A stretch of 44,736 nucleotides of DNA, from the NCBI GenBank assembly GCA_964408435.1, contig CAYOZL010000013.1, positions 1-44,736 of the forward strand. Direction: 5' to 3'. The notes beneath the pieces are model-generated. The model saw nothing but the letters and a program-made list of their open reading frames with translations, made no database searches and was not told where the DNA came from. How positions within the stretch are numbered: the first letter of the stretch is position 1; every line of letters starts with the position of its first letter. Positions 33,228-40,632 of this stretch are shown here, one piece after another. Both the position numbers and the translations under genes were made by a program. This stretch comes from CAYOZL01 sp964408435. GTDB lineage: Bacteria > Bdellovibrionota_C > UBA2361 > SZUA-149 > CAYOZL01.

Positions 33228-35688
33228 ATACAAAATATAACTTTTCTTTGTTGCTCCAGTTTTCGAACCTAGGTGGCCAAAATTTTTGTTCAGATATCGA
33301 ATTAATGATTTGGTCGTATTCACTCTTATATGTAAATAATTCTTCAGAAGTTAATTCTGTAAATTCTAATTTACTTTCAGTAAGCTCTTTAGGAAAACTC
33401 ACATATCCAACTTCAATACTGTAATCAGGAAATTTACTTTTGAGTTTATTCTTCACTGTATTTGCATAGATTGGTAATTGAAAATCTATACAAGATTCAA
33501 TATCAAGAACTTTTTTTAAACTTATTTTCTTATCAGAAGTTTTAAAATCGATAATTCTAATTTTTTTACTGTCTTTATTAATATCAATTCGATCTATTCT
33601 ACCTCTAAGGCTAATCTGATTATGCTTTTCTGATACTGAACATTCGCTTTCATAGATTTCCCATTTCTCTTGGTTTAGTTTTCTTTGAAGATTAACTATA
33701 CCCGAGATTCTATTCTCAAGTTGAAAAAGTTGTAATTTAACTATGCTTGAAATATTATTCTGAAAATATTGTTGCACTATGCTATCGAAACATTTTTTAA
33801 AGTCTTGAATCGAGTCCTTATTGCCAAAGTTTTGAAGAACTAAGTGAGCTAAAGTACCAAAGACTCTAGCGTTCATTTCCATTACAGGATAGTAGGGCGA
33901 GCTTAATTTTAGAATATGTTTAAGATAAAATAAGTATGGACATATTAGATAGTCTCTAATAGATGATATTGAAATATTTTCAATATCCGTTTTAACTGGT
34001 TTAGGGAAACCTACTTTTAAAGAGTTATTTGCCGTTATTTTTTTCTTGATCTTTTTTGCTGAATAAAATTTTTTAATTATATTAGCGCTTTTATTAGCAG
34101 ATTCTTTAAAAATGAAATTTGAAGGAAAAGCTTTTTCTTCATTTATATCTATTTTGGGAATGAAAATTTTATGATCCGTATTTTCTAAAAAGTTATAGAA
34201 ATAACTAGCTTGAGCTTGAGAGTAATCTTTAATACCTTGTTCCATTAAGACTGTTTTATGTAGTAATGCTGGTTCAATTTTAGGGAAGTTATTTTTATTA
34301 AAACCTAATAATAATCTTTGCTGTGAATTATTATAAATACTATCCCTAAAACTTAGAATATTTAATTTACTTTGTTTGTAAGGTTTACTAAATTTACTAT
34401 TTGAAATTACTTCATGGATTGCTAAAAGCTTATTTTCAAAAGTAATTTTATCTAATTGATTTTTTGTAATTTCTAATATCTTTAAGTCTTTTTCGTTTAA
34501 ATCAGTTTTTGATATTTTAGAAAGCTTATTAATTGCTATGTCGATAGAGTCGTTTTTTAATGATTCAGTTATTTCTATAATGCTACTAGAATCTATAAAT
34601 TTACCAGCAAGTTCTATGTCAATATTTTTAGGTATTTTAAATTCTAAGTATTTATTTAATTCTTCAAAGTTAATTGTAGAGATTTTGCGAAATAAAACAT
34701 TTTTAACCAGCTGTATAAAATTATATGAAGAATTCTCTAATTCGTAGTCTATTAGATCTACTATAAAGTTTAATAATTTATTAGAACTAATATTTTCTGA
34801 CCAAAAAGAATAGTATTCGATATCGCTATATTTTAATTCTAGATTAAGCCTACTTACATATTCTGAACTAAGTGGAATGATGTCGGTATTAGAGTTCTTA
34901 TTCTTAGTTGTGTTAATATTTTTTATGCATTCCCCAATCTCTTCATTGGTATTCTCAGTAAATATAATATTTTCTAAATTAGATTTAGCTTCTAACTTCT
35001 CCCAATAGCTAATATTAATGTTACCGTATTCGTTAAATCCTTCTTTATGTTTTTCATTGCAATAAATTCCAAATTCAAGTTCATTCTTTTCTTTAAGTTT
35101 ATCTAGAAAAGAAATTTCTAATGGGTTTAGGAATTGACAACCGTAAATTTTTAAATTTAAGTTTTTTGAGACAGGATTCTCAAGTTTACTAAGTTCAAAT
35201 TCTAGATCCATGTATCCATTTTTATCTAAGCTTTTAATGTAGATAGAATGTAGCTTCTTTAAAAATACCCATTTTTTTAATTTAGGAATCTTATTAGTTT
35301 TATAGCTTTGAATGATATCTTCGTAGCTAATGAGGTTTTTATTTATGTAGCTTGTGATACTGTAACAATAATTAGAGAAATTATTTAGATTTGAAGTGTT
35401 TATTTCGAAATTAGCATTTATATTTTTCTTAAATTCAGGTTCACTTTGCTCTTTTAAAACAGATTTCCAGTGGTGTATTTTTACAAAAGAATTTGCACTT
35501 AATTTTTTTGATTTTATATTTTCTAAGCTAAGTTCGTTTAATGTCTTTATATTACTGTTCTTGAGCTCTTTAGGTAATTGCTTTATGCAGTTATCATTAG
35601 GTAGTATTAAATTTATAGAATTTTTCTTTAGTTCTAATGATTCAATGTGTTTCGCAAATCTCTTATTCCAATCAAGAAATTTAATCAT
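33211..35688 (-). CDS. AddB-like PD-(D/E)XK nuclease/inactivated helicase subunit
   Basis: An 825-residue protein. The C-terminal 250 residues hold a RecB-family nuclease: ISSIRDYLICPYLFYLKHIL, ARVFGTLAHLVLQ with the motif His, LRGRIDRID with the metal Asp, and IIDFKTS with the catalytic D-x-K. The N-terminal two-thirds match the poorly conserved helicase-like part of AddB and have no Walker A loop, so this part is probably not an ATPase. Only one of the four cysteines that hold the Fe-S cluster of Bacillus AddB can be placed (CPY); the C-terminal cluster cysteines are missing. It starts in a 4-base ATGA overlap with the exoribonuclease gene and overlaps the helicase gene by 17 bases. Confidence 0.83.
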   Translation of the reverse strand: MIKFLDWNKRFAKHIESLELKKNSINLILPNDNCIKQLPKELKNSNIKTLNELSLENIKSKKLSANSFVKIHHWKSVLKEQSEPEFKKNINANFEINTSNLNNFSNYCYSITSYINKNLISYEDIIQSYKTNKIPKLKKWVFLKKLHSIYIKSLDKNGYMDLEFELSKLENPVSKNLNLKIYGCQFLNPLEISFLDKLKEKNELEFGIYCNEKHKEGFNEYGNINISYWEKLEAKSNLENIIFTENTNEEIGECIKNINTTKNKNSNTDIIPLSSEYVSRLNLELKYSDIEYYSFWSENISSNKLLNFIVDLIDYELENSSYNFIQLVKNVLFRKISTINFEELNKYLEFKIPKNIDIELAGKFIDSSSIIEITESLKNDSIDIAINKLSKISKTDLNEKDLKILEITKNQLDKITFENKLLAIHEVISNSKFSKPYKQSKLNILSFRDSIYNNSQQRLLLGFNKNNFPKIEPALLHKTVLMEQGIKDYSQAQASYFYNFLENTDHKIFIPKIDINEEKAFPSNFIFKESANKSANIIKKFYSAKKIKKKITANNSLKVGFPKPVKTDIENISISSIRDYLICPYLFYLKHILKLSSPYYPVMEMNARVFGTLAHLVLQNFGNKDSIQDFKKCFDSIVQQYFQNNISSIVKLQLFQLENRISGIVNLQRKLNQEKWEIYESECSVSEKHNQISLRGRIDRIDINKDSKKIRIIDFKTSDKKISLKKVLDIESCIDFQLPIYANTVKNKLKSKFPDYSIEVGYVSFPKELTESKLEFTELTSEELFTYKSEYDQIINSISEQKFWPPRFENWSNKEKLYFVYENES

Positions 35689-37691
35689 TCTGAAATTTGA
35701 ACTAATTTTAAGAAGTTATCTTTTGGTTTTACTTGTTCTATTTTTAATTTTATTTTTTGGCCGATTTCAATATTTTGACTTTTTTCTTTTTTAAATTGCG
35801 AAAATAAAATTAAACCATCAAGTTCAGCAATAGGTCTGTTGTTTTCATTTTTAATGACCGTTGCATCTATTGTCTTAATGTTTTCTTGTTTTAAGTAAGC
35901 ATAAAGCCAATACTTATGTCTGCTTCTTTGTATGTAGTTAACATCTCCTAATGTAGAATCTATTTTTTCTATATTAGAATTTAGTATATCGGTAGAAAGC
36001 ATTTCTTGCTTTGCGAGAAAGTTTGATACTTGACTTTGATTGACTAAGTCAGGGAAGCGTCTAATTGGGCTTGAAAACTGAGCATAGCATTCTAGTCCTA
36101 GTCCTGAATGTGGCCCGGCAGAAGTACTAATAGTAGAGCGTTTCATAGTTCCTCTTTTTGCATACTCTAAAGCTGGCCCTTCAGGTATGTTCTCTAAGTT
36201 AAGAGTACTTGGTTTTTCTTGTTGTCTGTAATAAATTGGTATTTTATTTTCTCTTGAGAAAAGAGCTACTTTATAGTTTGCCAATATCATCATTTCGCTA
36301 ACTATCTTTCTTGATGGGGTATCTTCATCCGTTTTATCAATGCTAATCAAACCTTGCTCATTGATAACTGGTCTCATCTCTCTTTTAGGCAGTACTTTCG
36401 CGCCATTTTCAACTCTATTTGCTTCAAGTTTATCAACAATTTTAATTAAAGCATTAATCTCATCTAAGCTTTCATTGTTTTTAATTGAAGAATCTACTTC
36501 ATTATATGAAAGTCTATGACTTACTTTGATTAGAGATTTCTGAATATTAAATTCTTCTTCTACTAAATCTTTATTATATTTTATGCTTATTGTAATTGCT
36601 GGCCTAATCTCATCTTTTACCAAGCTAAAATGTTTCTCAGATAAGAGATGTGGAAGCATTGGATTGTAGCTATCAGGAGTGTAGATACTGGCTCCCCTTT
36701 TTTTAGCTAAATCCCAAAGTTCTGAATTCGGATCAACTAGACTTGAAACATCAGAGATATGTATTCTAACAAGATATGAGGAATCCATAATTTCAACAGA
36801 AATAGCATCATCATAGTCAGTAGTTTCTTCAGCATCAATTGTAAGTGATGTTAAATTAGTAAAGTCTATTCTATCGTCTGAAAAATCTTTTTTAACCGTT
36901 TCACGGGCATTATTTAAGTCTTTTTCGCTGAAATATAAATCCCTGCCAAGTTTAATAGGAATTAGATTTTGATGCTTAGAGAAAAGACCTAGTTTGACTA
37001 GCAAATTAAAAGCTTGGTCTTTTAATTTGCTATTTGTATCAATATTAAAATCTTTTGCTATTGAAGTTAGTATTTTTTTACAAACATTTGAATGCTCATA
37101 TTTCTTACCAATAGCAGCTGTTTTTTCTAAGATCTTTATACATTGAGGGTCTAGTTCCTTCTCTTTATTCTTAATCTCTTTGATCCAGTTATTAAGAGCT
37201 TCATTTTTTTTATTCTCTTGTTCGACTAGCTTTTTTATCTCCTCAATTGAGTTTCCTTTTCTAGCTAGATATCCATTTTTAGTCTTTTTAAAGAAATATT
37301 TATCTTCTAGTAGAGCCCATTTTATTGCCAAAAAGTTAGCAACATTTGTATTCTTAAATAAGGATTTTTGTATGTTCTCTAAGCGAATTTCTTTCTGATT
37401 GTTTTTATGAGTTTCCCAAAGTGTTTCTAGGTTTACTGATTTTTTGATTTTTTCAGACTCAATAGTTAGACCTTTAAGATATGCAAGTATTTGAGTATTA
37501 TGCTTAAACTGATTTGGGATTCTACCAGGTAAAAATTCAATTCTTTTGCTGCTAATTGAAAATTCTTTATTGCTAGCATTTAGTATTGTAGCATTTTCTT
37601 TATCCGAGCTTTTAATGCAGGCAATAAATGGTTTGCCTTGTTCTAGGTACTGACAAAGTTTGTAACTAGTATTTTTTTTATTAAATTGCAT
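35685..37691 (-). CDS. RNase II/RNase R-family 3'-5' exoribonuclease
   Basis: A 668-residue exoribonuclease. The RNB catalytic domain starts near residue 280 with LTIDAEETTDYDDAISVE, which supplies the four metal-binding aspartates, and continues through IHISDVSSLVDPNSELW, SIYTPDSYNPMLPHLLSE, and the closing SAGPHSGLGLECYAQFSSPIRRFPDLVNQ. A short S1-like end follows. The N-terminal 270 residues are helical and differ from the cold-shock domains of E. coli RNase R/II, closer to the cyanobacterial/plastid RNase II class. It degrades RNA from the 3' end in the cytoplasm. A membrane micropeptide lies 12 bases upstream, and the AddB-like gene overlaps its stop codon. Confidence 0.9.
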   Translation of the reverse strand: MQFNKKNTSYKLCQYLEQGKPFIACIKSSDKENATILNASNKEFSISSKRIEFLPGRIPNQFKHNTQILAYLKGLTIESEKIKKSVNLETLWETHKNNQKEIRLENIQKSLFKNTNVANFLAIKWALLEDKYFFKKTKNGYLARKGNSIEEIKKLVEQENKKNEALNNWIKEIKNKEKELDPQCIKILEKTAAIGKKYEHSNVCKKILTSIAKDFNIDTNSKLKDQAFNLLVKLGLFSKHQNLIPIKLGRDLYFSEKDLNNARETVKKDFSDDRIDFTNLTSLTIDAEETTDYDDAISVEIMDSSYLVRIHISDVSSLVDPNSELWDLAKKRGASIYTPDSYNPMLPHLLSEKHFSLVKDEIRPAITISIKYNKDLVEEEFNIQKSLIKVSHRLSYNEVDSSIKNNESLDEINALIKIVDKLEANRVENGAKVLPKREMRPVINEQGLISIDKTDEDTPSRKIVSEMMILANYKVALFSRENKIPIYYRQQEKPSTLNLENIPEGPALEYAKRGTMKRSTISTSAGPHSGLGLECYAQFSSPIRRFPDLVNQSQVSNFLAKQEMLSTDILNSNIEKIDSTLGDVNYIQRSRHKYWLYAYLKQENIKTIDATVIKNENNRPIAELDGLILFSQFKKEKSQNIEIGQKIKLKIEQVKPKDNFLKLVQISE

Positions 37692-37703
37692 TAAGAATCT
37701 TTT

Positions 37704-37799
37704 TTAGTCTTTTTCTTTATCTGTTTTATTTGCAATAAAAAAATCAGATATAAAGATAGCTGCTATAATAAGAATTAAAATAAGTAAAACTATTTCCAA
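37704..37799 (-). CDS. 31-residue membrane micropeptide
   Basis: A short open frame that starts at TTG 37799 and encodes 31 residues: a hydrophobic helix (EIVLLILILIIAAIFISDFFI) and a charged tail (ANKTDKEKD). GAGG with a 6-7-base gap precedes the TTG, and a good sigma-70 promoter lies just upstream. The exoribonuclease gene begins 12 bases after its stop codon and has no ribosome site of its own, so its translation may depend on this frame. By position it is the leader gene of the exoribonuclease-addB-helicase operon. Frames this short can occur by chance; the ribosome site, promoter and clean single-helix layout are the support. Confidence 0.55.
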   Translation of the reverse strand: MEIVLLILILIIAAIFISDFFIANKTDKEKD

Positions 37800-37823
37800 T
37801 TATCCCCTCAGATTAGTCCTCTT

Positions 37824-37852
37824 ATAATCTAATAAAGCTAAATTAATATCAA
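37824..37852 (-). promoter_or_regulatory. Candidate promoter of the micropeptide-exoribonuclease-addB operon
   Basis: On the minus strand, TTGATA (37852-37847), a 17-base spacer and GATTAT (37829-37824). The expected transcript start is near 37816, about 17 bases before the micropeptide start codon. Confidence 0.45.
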
Positions 37853-37861
37853 GAAGAGTCT

Positions 37862-38200
37862 TTATTTATTTTCTATGCATTTGCCCTGGTGAGCAATGCT
37901 AACTTTACTTGCATTCGCTATGCATTTGTTAGTGTAAGTTTTGTGGTTGCAACCACAAACTGGCTTGTCCTCTATGCTGCAATCATGAGGGATCTTTTTA
38001 CAAACACCTTTGTGATCTATCCCTCCGCAGTCTTCTTGGCTAAGATTACAAAAGGAATGACTTGGACAAGCAAATTGAGCTCCACCACCACATTCAATAA
38101 CAACATGGCTAGGTTTTTTGCAGCTAAGAATAAGTAGTATGCAGGTAATTATTAAAATCTTACTTATGATAAAGTTTTGTTTGTTTAGTTTTTTTATCAT
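37862..38200 (-). CDS. Kazal-type protease-inhibitor-like lipoprotein
   Basis: A 112-residue lipoprotein. The signal ends in the lipobox ILSC (Cys27). The mature part has ten further cysteines. The C-terminal 40 residues match a Kazal domain: C-SIEDK-PVCGCNHKTYTNKCIANASKVSIAHQGKC with the usual spacing. A first cysteine-rich part (ECGGGAQFACP, FCNLSQEDCGG) is also common in bacterial Kazal-type lipoproteins. Kazal domains block serine proteases in animals. In bacteria they may protect the cell from outside or own proteases. It starts directly after the stop codon of the lipoprotein peptidase gene, and both are in one operon. Confidence 0.88.
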   Translation of the reverse strand: MIKKLNKQNFIISKILIITCILLILSCKKPSHVVIECGGGAQFACPSHSFCNLSQEDCGGIDHKGVCKKIPHDCSIEDKPVCGCNHKTYTNKCIANASKVSIAHQGKCIENK

Positions 38201-39211
38201 TTAATTTTTTCTACTCAAAACATTGTAGGGTTTTTCTGAGTTACTAATCTCTTTTAAGTATGATATAAATTTTTTTAATGAATTACCATTGTATTTATAC
38301 TTATCAATAAAATCAGGAAATTTTTTGTAGTATATTTCTTGAGCTAGTAGGTAAGCATTATTTGCCTTTGTTTTAATTCTCTTATTAGAGATCTTTTCAA
38401 AATCTTTTATATATCTGCTAAATATTACTTCTTTTTGCTTTGATTTCTCCGTTTCTTCTATCTCTTTAGAATATAACAACTTTAATTCCTCTATAGTGTT
38501 ATTAAGAATCACAGAAAATTTTAATTCTCGAGCTAACCAGTTTTTTCCTTGCTCGTGGCTCTTTTGATCTTTGTCTTTAAAAAACTCAATAGTTGCAACT
38601 GCCGCAATAGCGTTAGCCATAGTCTCGTTGTAATAGGCATTATTTTTTACCCAAATGGTATTATGAACTATTTCATGAATTACTGTATTTACTAGTATTA
38701 AGTCCTGCCTACTAAGAGTAGTGCTTAAAATAGGATCATCAAACCAACCAAGTGTGCTAAAAGCATCACTTGGTCTTAGATATGTGTCGTAGTTATTATT
38801 TTCTAGTTTCTCAGACTCTTTAAGTGCGTCTTCTTTAGAAAAAAATCCTTTATAAGGAATGCTCCCAACAACAGGAAACCACCATAGTTTAGCTTCAAAT
38901 TTATCTTTTTTAGCTGCTGAGAGCACCCAAAGTAAGTTTTTACTATCAACTTTACTATACTTCGAGAAACTACCTTTAGGCTTTAAACCAATATCTTTAC
39001 TGAATTTCCTTGCTTCTAAAACTAATTTTAATTTTTCTTTAGTCTCCTGTTCTACAGTTTCTTGTTTTAGCATCTCACTAATTTCTTTTCTTTTTAAAAG
39101 AATTTTAGCTTCAAACAGGGAAGCTTTTAGTAGAAAGATGGGTGAGCATGAATTTAAAGAAACTAGAAAAAAGATTAAAGAAAAAAGATATTTATTAATT
39201 TTTATTTGCAT
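38201..39211 (-). CDS. Predicted zinc aminopeptidase lipoprotein (COG4324 type)
   Basis: About 336 residues from the ATG at 39211, which overlaps the stop codon of the upstream gene (TAATG). A signal peptide ends in the lipobox LNSC (Cys22). The zinc site is the HExxH of TVIHEIVHNTIW (His179, Glu180, His183), with a likely third ligand Glu in YYNETMAN. The flanking WWFPVVGSIPYKGFF and FSTLGWFDDPIL motifs are strongly characteristic of the predicted-aminopeptidase family PF10023. It is probably an outer-membrane-anchored peptidase whose substrate is unknown. An ATG at 39226 would add five residues. The Kazal lipoprotein gene follows with no gap. Confidence 0.9.
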   Translation of the reverse strand: MQIKINKYLFSLIFFLVSLNSCSPIFLLKASLFEAKILLKRKEISEMLKQETVEQETKEKLKLVLEARKFSKDIGLKPKGSFSKYSKVDSKNLLWVLSAAKKDKFEAKLWWFPVVGSIPYKGFFSKEDALKESEKLENNNYDTYLRPSDAFSTLGWFDDPILSTTLSRQDLILVNTVIHEIVHNTIWVKNNAYYNETMANAIAAVATIEFFKDKDQKSHEQGKNWLARELKFSVILNNTIEELKLLYSKEIEETEKSKQKEVIFSRYIKDFEKISNKRIKTKANNAYLLAQEIYYKKFPDFIDKYKYNGNSLKKFISYLKEISNSEKPYNVLSRKN

Positions 39212-40524
39212 TAAATAGGATTCCAACTCAGTTCCATAATTGAACCTCTAGCATTAGTAAGCTGGAAAATTTTACCTTGAGACTTTATCCAACAAAAAAG
39301 TTGTGAAGTTTTGTTTTTAATTTCACCACTAAAAAATACTACCTCTCCATCATCTCGCCAAATGGGGTAACTGTCTTTTCCTTTTCTTTGGAAGAGTATC
39401 TCAGGATGCTTCATTCCTTTAGAGTATTCCCATACATCGATATCATCTTTTGAACCATAAGCAGAGATAAAAGATCCACCACTTGGATGCCATGAAGCTT
39501 GAATAAAATTTTGATAACCACTTGTTAAGGTAAATGTTTTTTTAGTTTTTAAGTTATATAATTCTAAATCACTCCCAGGCCAATATTCATCAGTGCTAAA
39601 TATTATTTCATCTCCTCTTGGGCTAAATTTTGGATTGTATATTTTTTTAGTTTTCTTCGATGTTTTTTTAGCCGCATAGACTCTATCTATTTTATCATTG
39701 TTAATATTTACAATTTGAAGAGTGTTCTTGTAGCTTGCCACTAGTTTGTCTGATTTTTTAGACCAATCTGCGCAATTAAGATTAGAAAATTTCTTTTTAG
39801 AGTAATCAGAAATATTTAATACTGTTAACTTATCCCCATTAGCAGTATACGCTAATTTACTTCCATCGGAATTCCAACTTGGACAAGATTTTTTCTCAGA
39901 GTTATTAACTAAAGGTCTAATCTCCTGTGTCTTAAAATCTATGTAGTAAATATTTGAGGTATTACTTTTTTCATAGATAAAAGCTAATTTACCTCTATTA
40001 ATATTATTACTAGCTAGTCTAAATTCATCAATTGCTAAACCCCCTGTTTGGGCAAGCGCTGTATTTGCTATTATCAATGAAGAAAGTATTCCAGCAAAAA
40101 TACCTGCTAAGACATCATCAAACATTATCCCCCATGCCCCGTGTATGGAGTCAATTTTCTTAATTGGGTAGGGTTTTAAAATGTCAAAAAATCTAAACAT
40201 AAAAAAACAAATTACTATATTAACGAGATTTATCTCTACAAAAAAAAGAGCAACAAAAAAACCAGCAAATTCATCTATTACTATTTCTGACGGATCTGAA
40301 TTGTCTTTGTAGTAATTATTTTTAAGAATAATCTTACTAAAATAGACCCCTATAACAGTACAAAAAATGGCAATTATTAAGAAAACATATGAGTTTGCTC
40401 TAAATACCAAATGAAGAATATAAGCAATTACTGCTGCAACTAAAGTACCACAAGTGCCAGAAGCGTATTTTGAGTGGCCTGAGTAAAAACCACTCACTAT
40501 AAAATCAATAAAAGCTAGATTCAT
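39211..40524 (-). CDS. PgpA phosphatidylglycerophosphatase fused to a TolB-like beta-propeller
   Basis: A 437-residue protein with two parts in one continuous frame. Residues 1-156 are a PgpA: YASGTCGTLVA near 20-30, EIVIDEFAGFF (80-90), RFFDILKPYPIKKID (111-125), GIMFDDVLAG (132-141), and four membrane segments. PgpA removes the phosphate from phosphatidylglycerophosphate to make phosphatidylglycerol. Residues about 178-437 are a beta-propeller of the TolB/PD40 type, with repeats such as SCPSWNSDGSKLAYT, YNPKFSPRGDEIIFST, ASWHPSGGSFISA and YPIWRDDGEVVFFS. The last PgpA membrane segment ends ANTALAQ, which looks like a signal-peptide end, so the propeller should be periplasmic. PgpA is normally about 160 residues and stands alone. 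Confidence 0.88.
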   Translation of the reverse strand: MNLAFIDFIVSGFYSGHSKYASGTCGTLVAAVIAYILHLVFRANSYVFLIIAIFCTVIGVYFSKIILKNNYYKDNSDPSEIVIDEFAGFFVALFFVEINLVNIVICFFMFRFFDILKPYPIKKIDSIHGAWGIMFDDVLAGIFAGILSSLIIANTALAQTGGLAIDEFRLASNNINRGKLAFIYEKSNTSNIYYIDFKTQEIRPLVNNSEKKSCPSWNSDGSKLAYTANGDKLTVLNISDYSKKKFSNLNCADWSKKSDKLVASYKNTLQIVNINNDKIDRVYAAKKTSKKTKKIYNPKFSPRGDEIIFSTDEYWPGSDLELYNLKTKKTFTLTSGYQNFIQASWHPSGGSFISAYGSKDDIDVWEYSKGMKHPEILFQRKGKDSYPIWRDDGEVVFFSGEIKNKTSQLFCWIKSQGKIFQLTNARGSIMELSWNPI

Positions 40525-40556
40525 GCATTATACTATACTGTTCATAAAGCTATTCT

Positions 40557-40572
40557 TGCAAGCATGCTTGCA
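40557..40572. promoter_or_regulatory. Perfect 16-bp palindrome in a divergent promoter region
   Basis: TGCAAGCATGCTTGCA is a perfect palindrome in the 108-base gap between the PgpA-propeller gene and the ArnT-like gene. It is GC-richer than its surroundings. The position fits an operator acting on one or both genes. Confidence 0.5.
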
Positions 40573-40632
40573 GGTAATTAGAACAGGCAATATAGTGCAG
40601 CAGGTATATAGTTAAATGTTAAGTTAACGGAC

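Noticed and set aside
35396..35794. A 132-codon plus-strand open frame opposite the AddB-like gene
   Set aside because: Phe/Leu-rich product as expected from the complement of Lys/Glu/Asn-rich coding DNA; no start signal and no family.
37889..38137. Plus-strand open frame opposite the Kazal lipoprotein gene
   Set aside because: The minus-strand frame has a signal peptide, lipobox and cysteine spacing of a known domain; the plus-strand frame has none.
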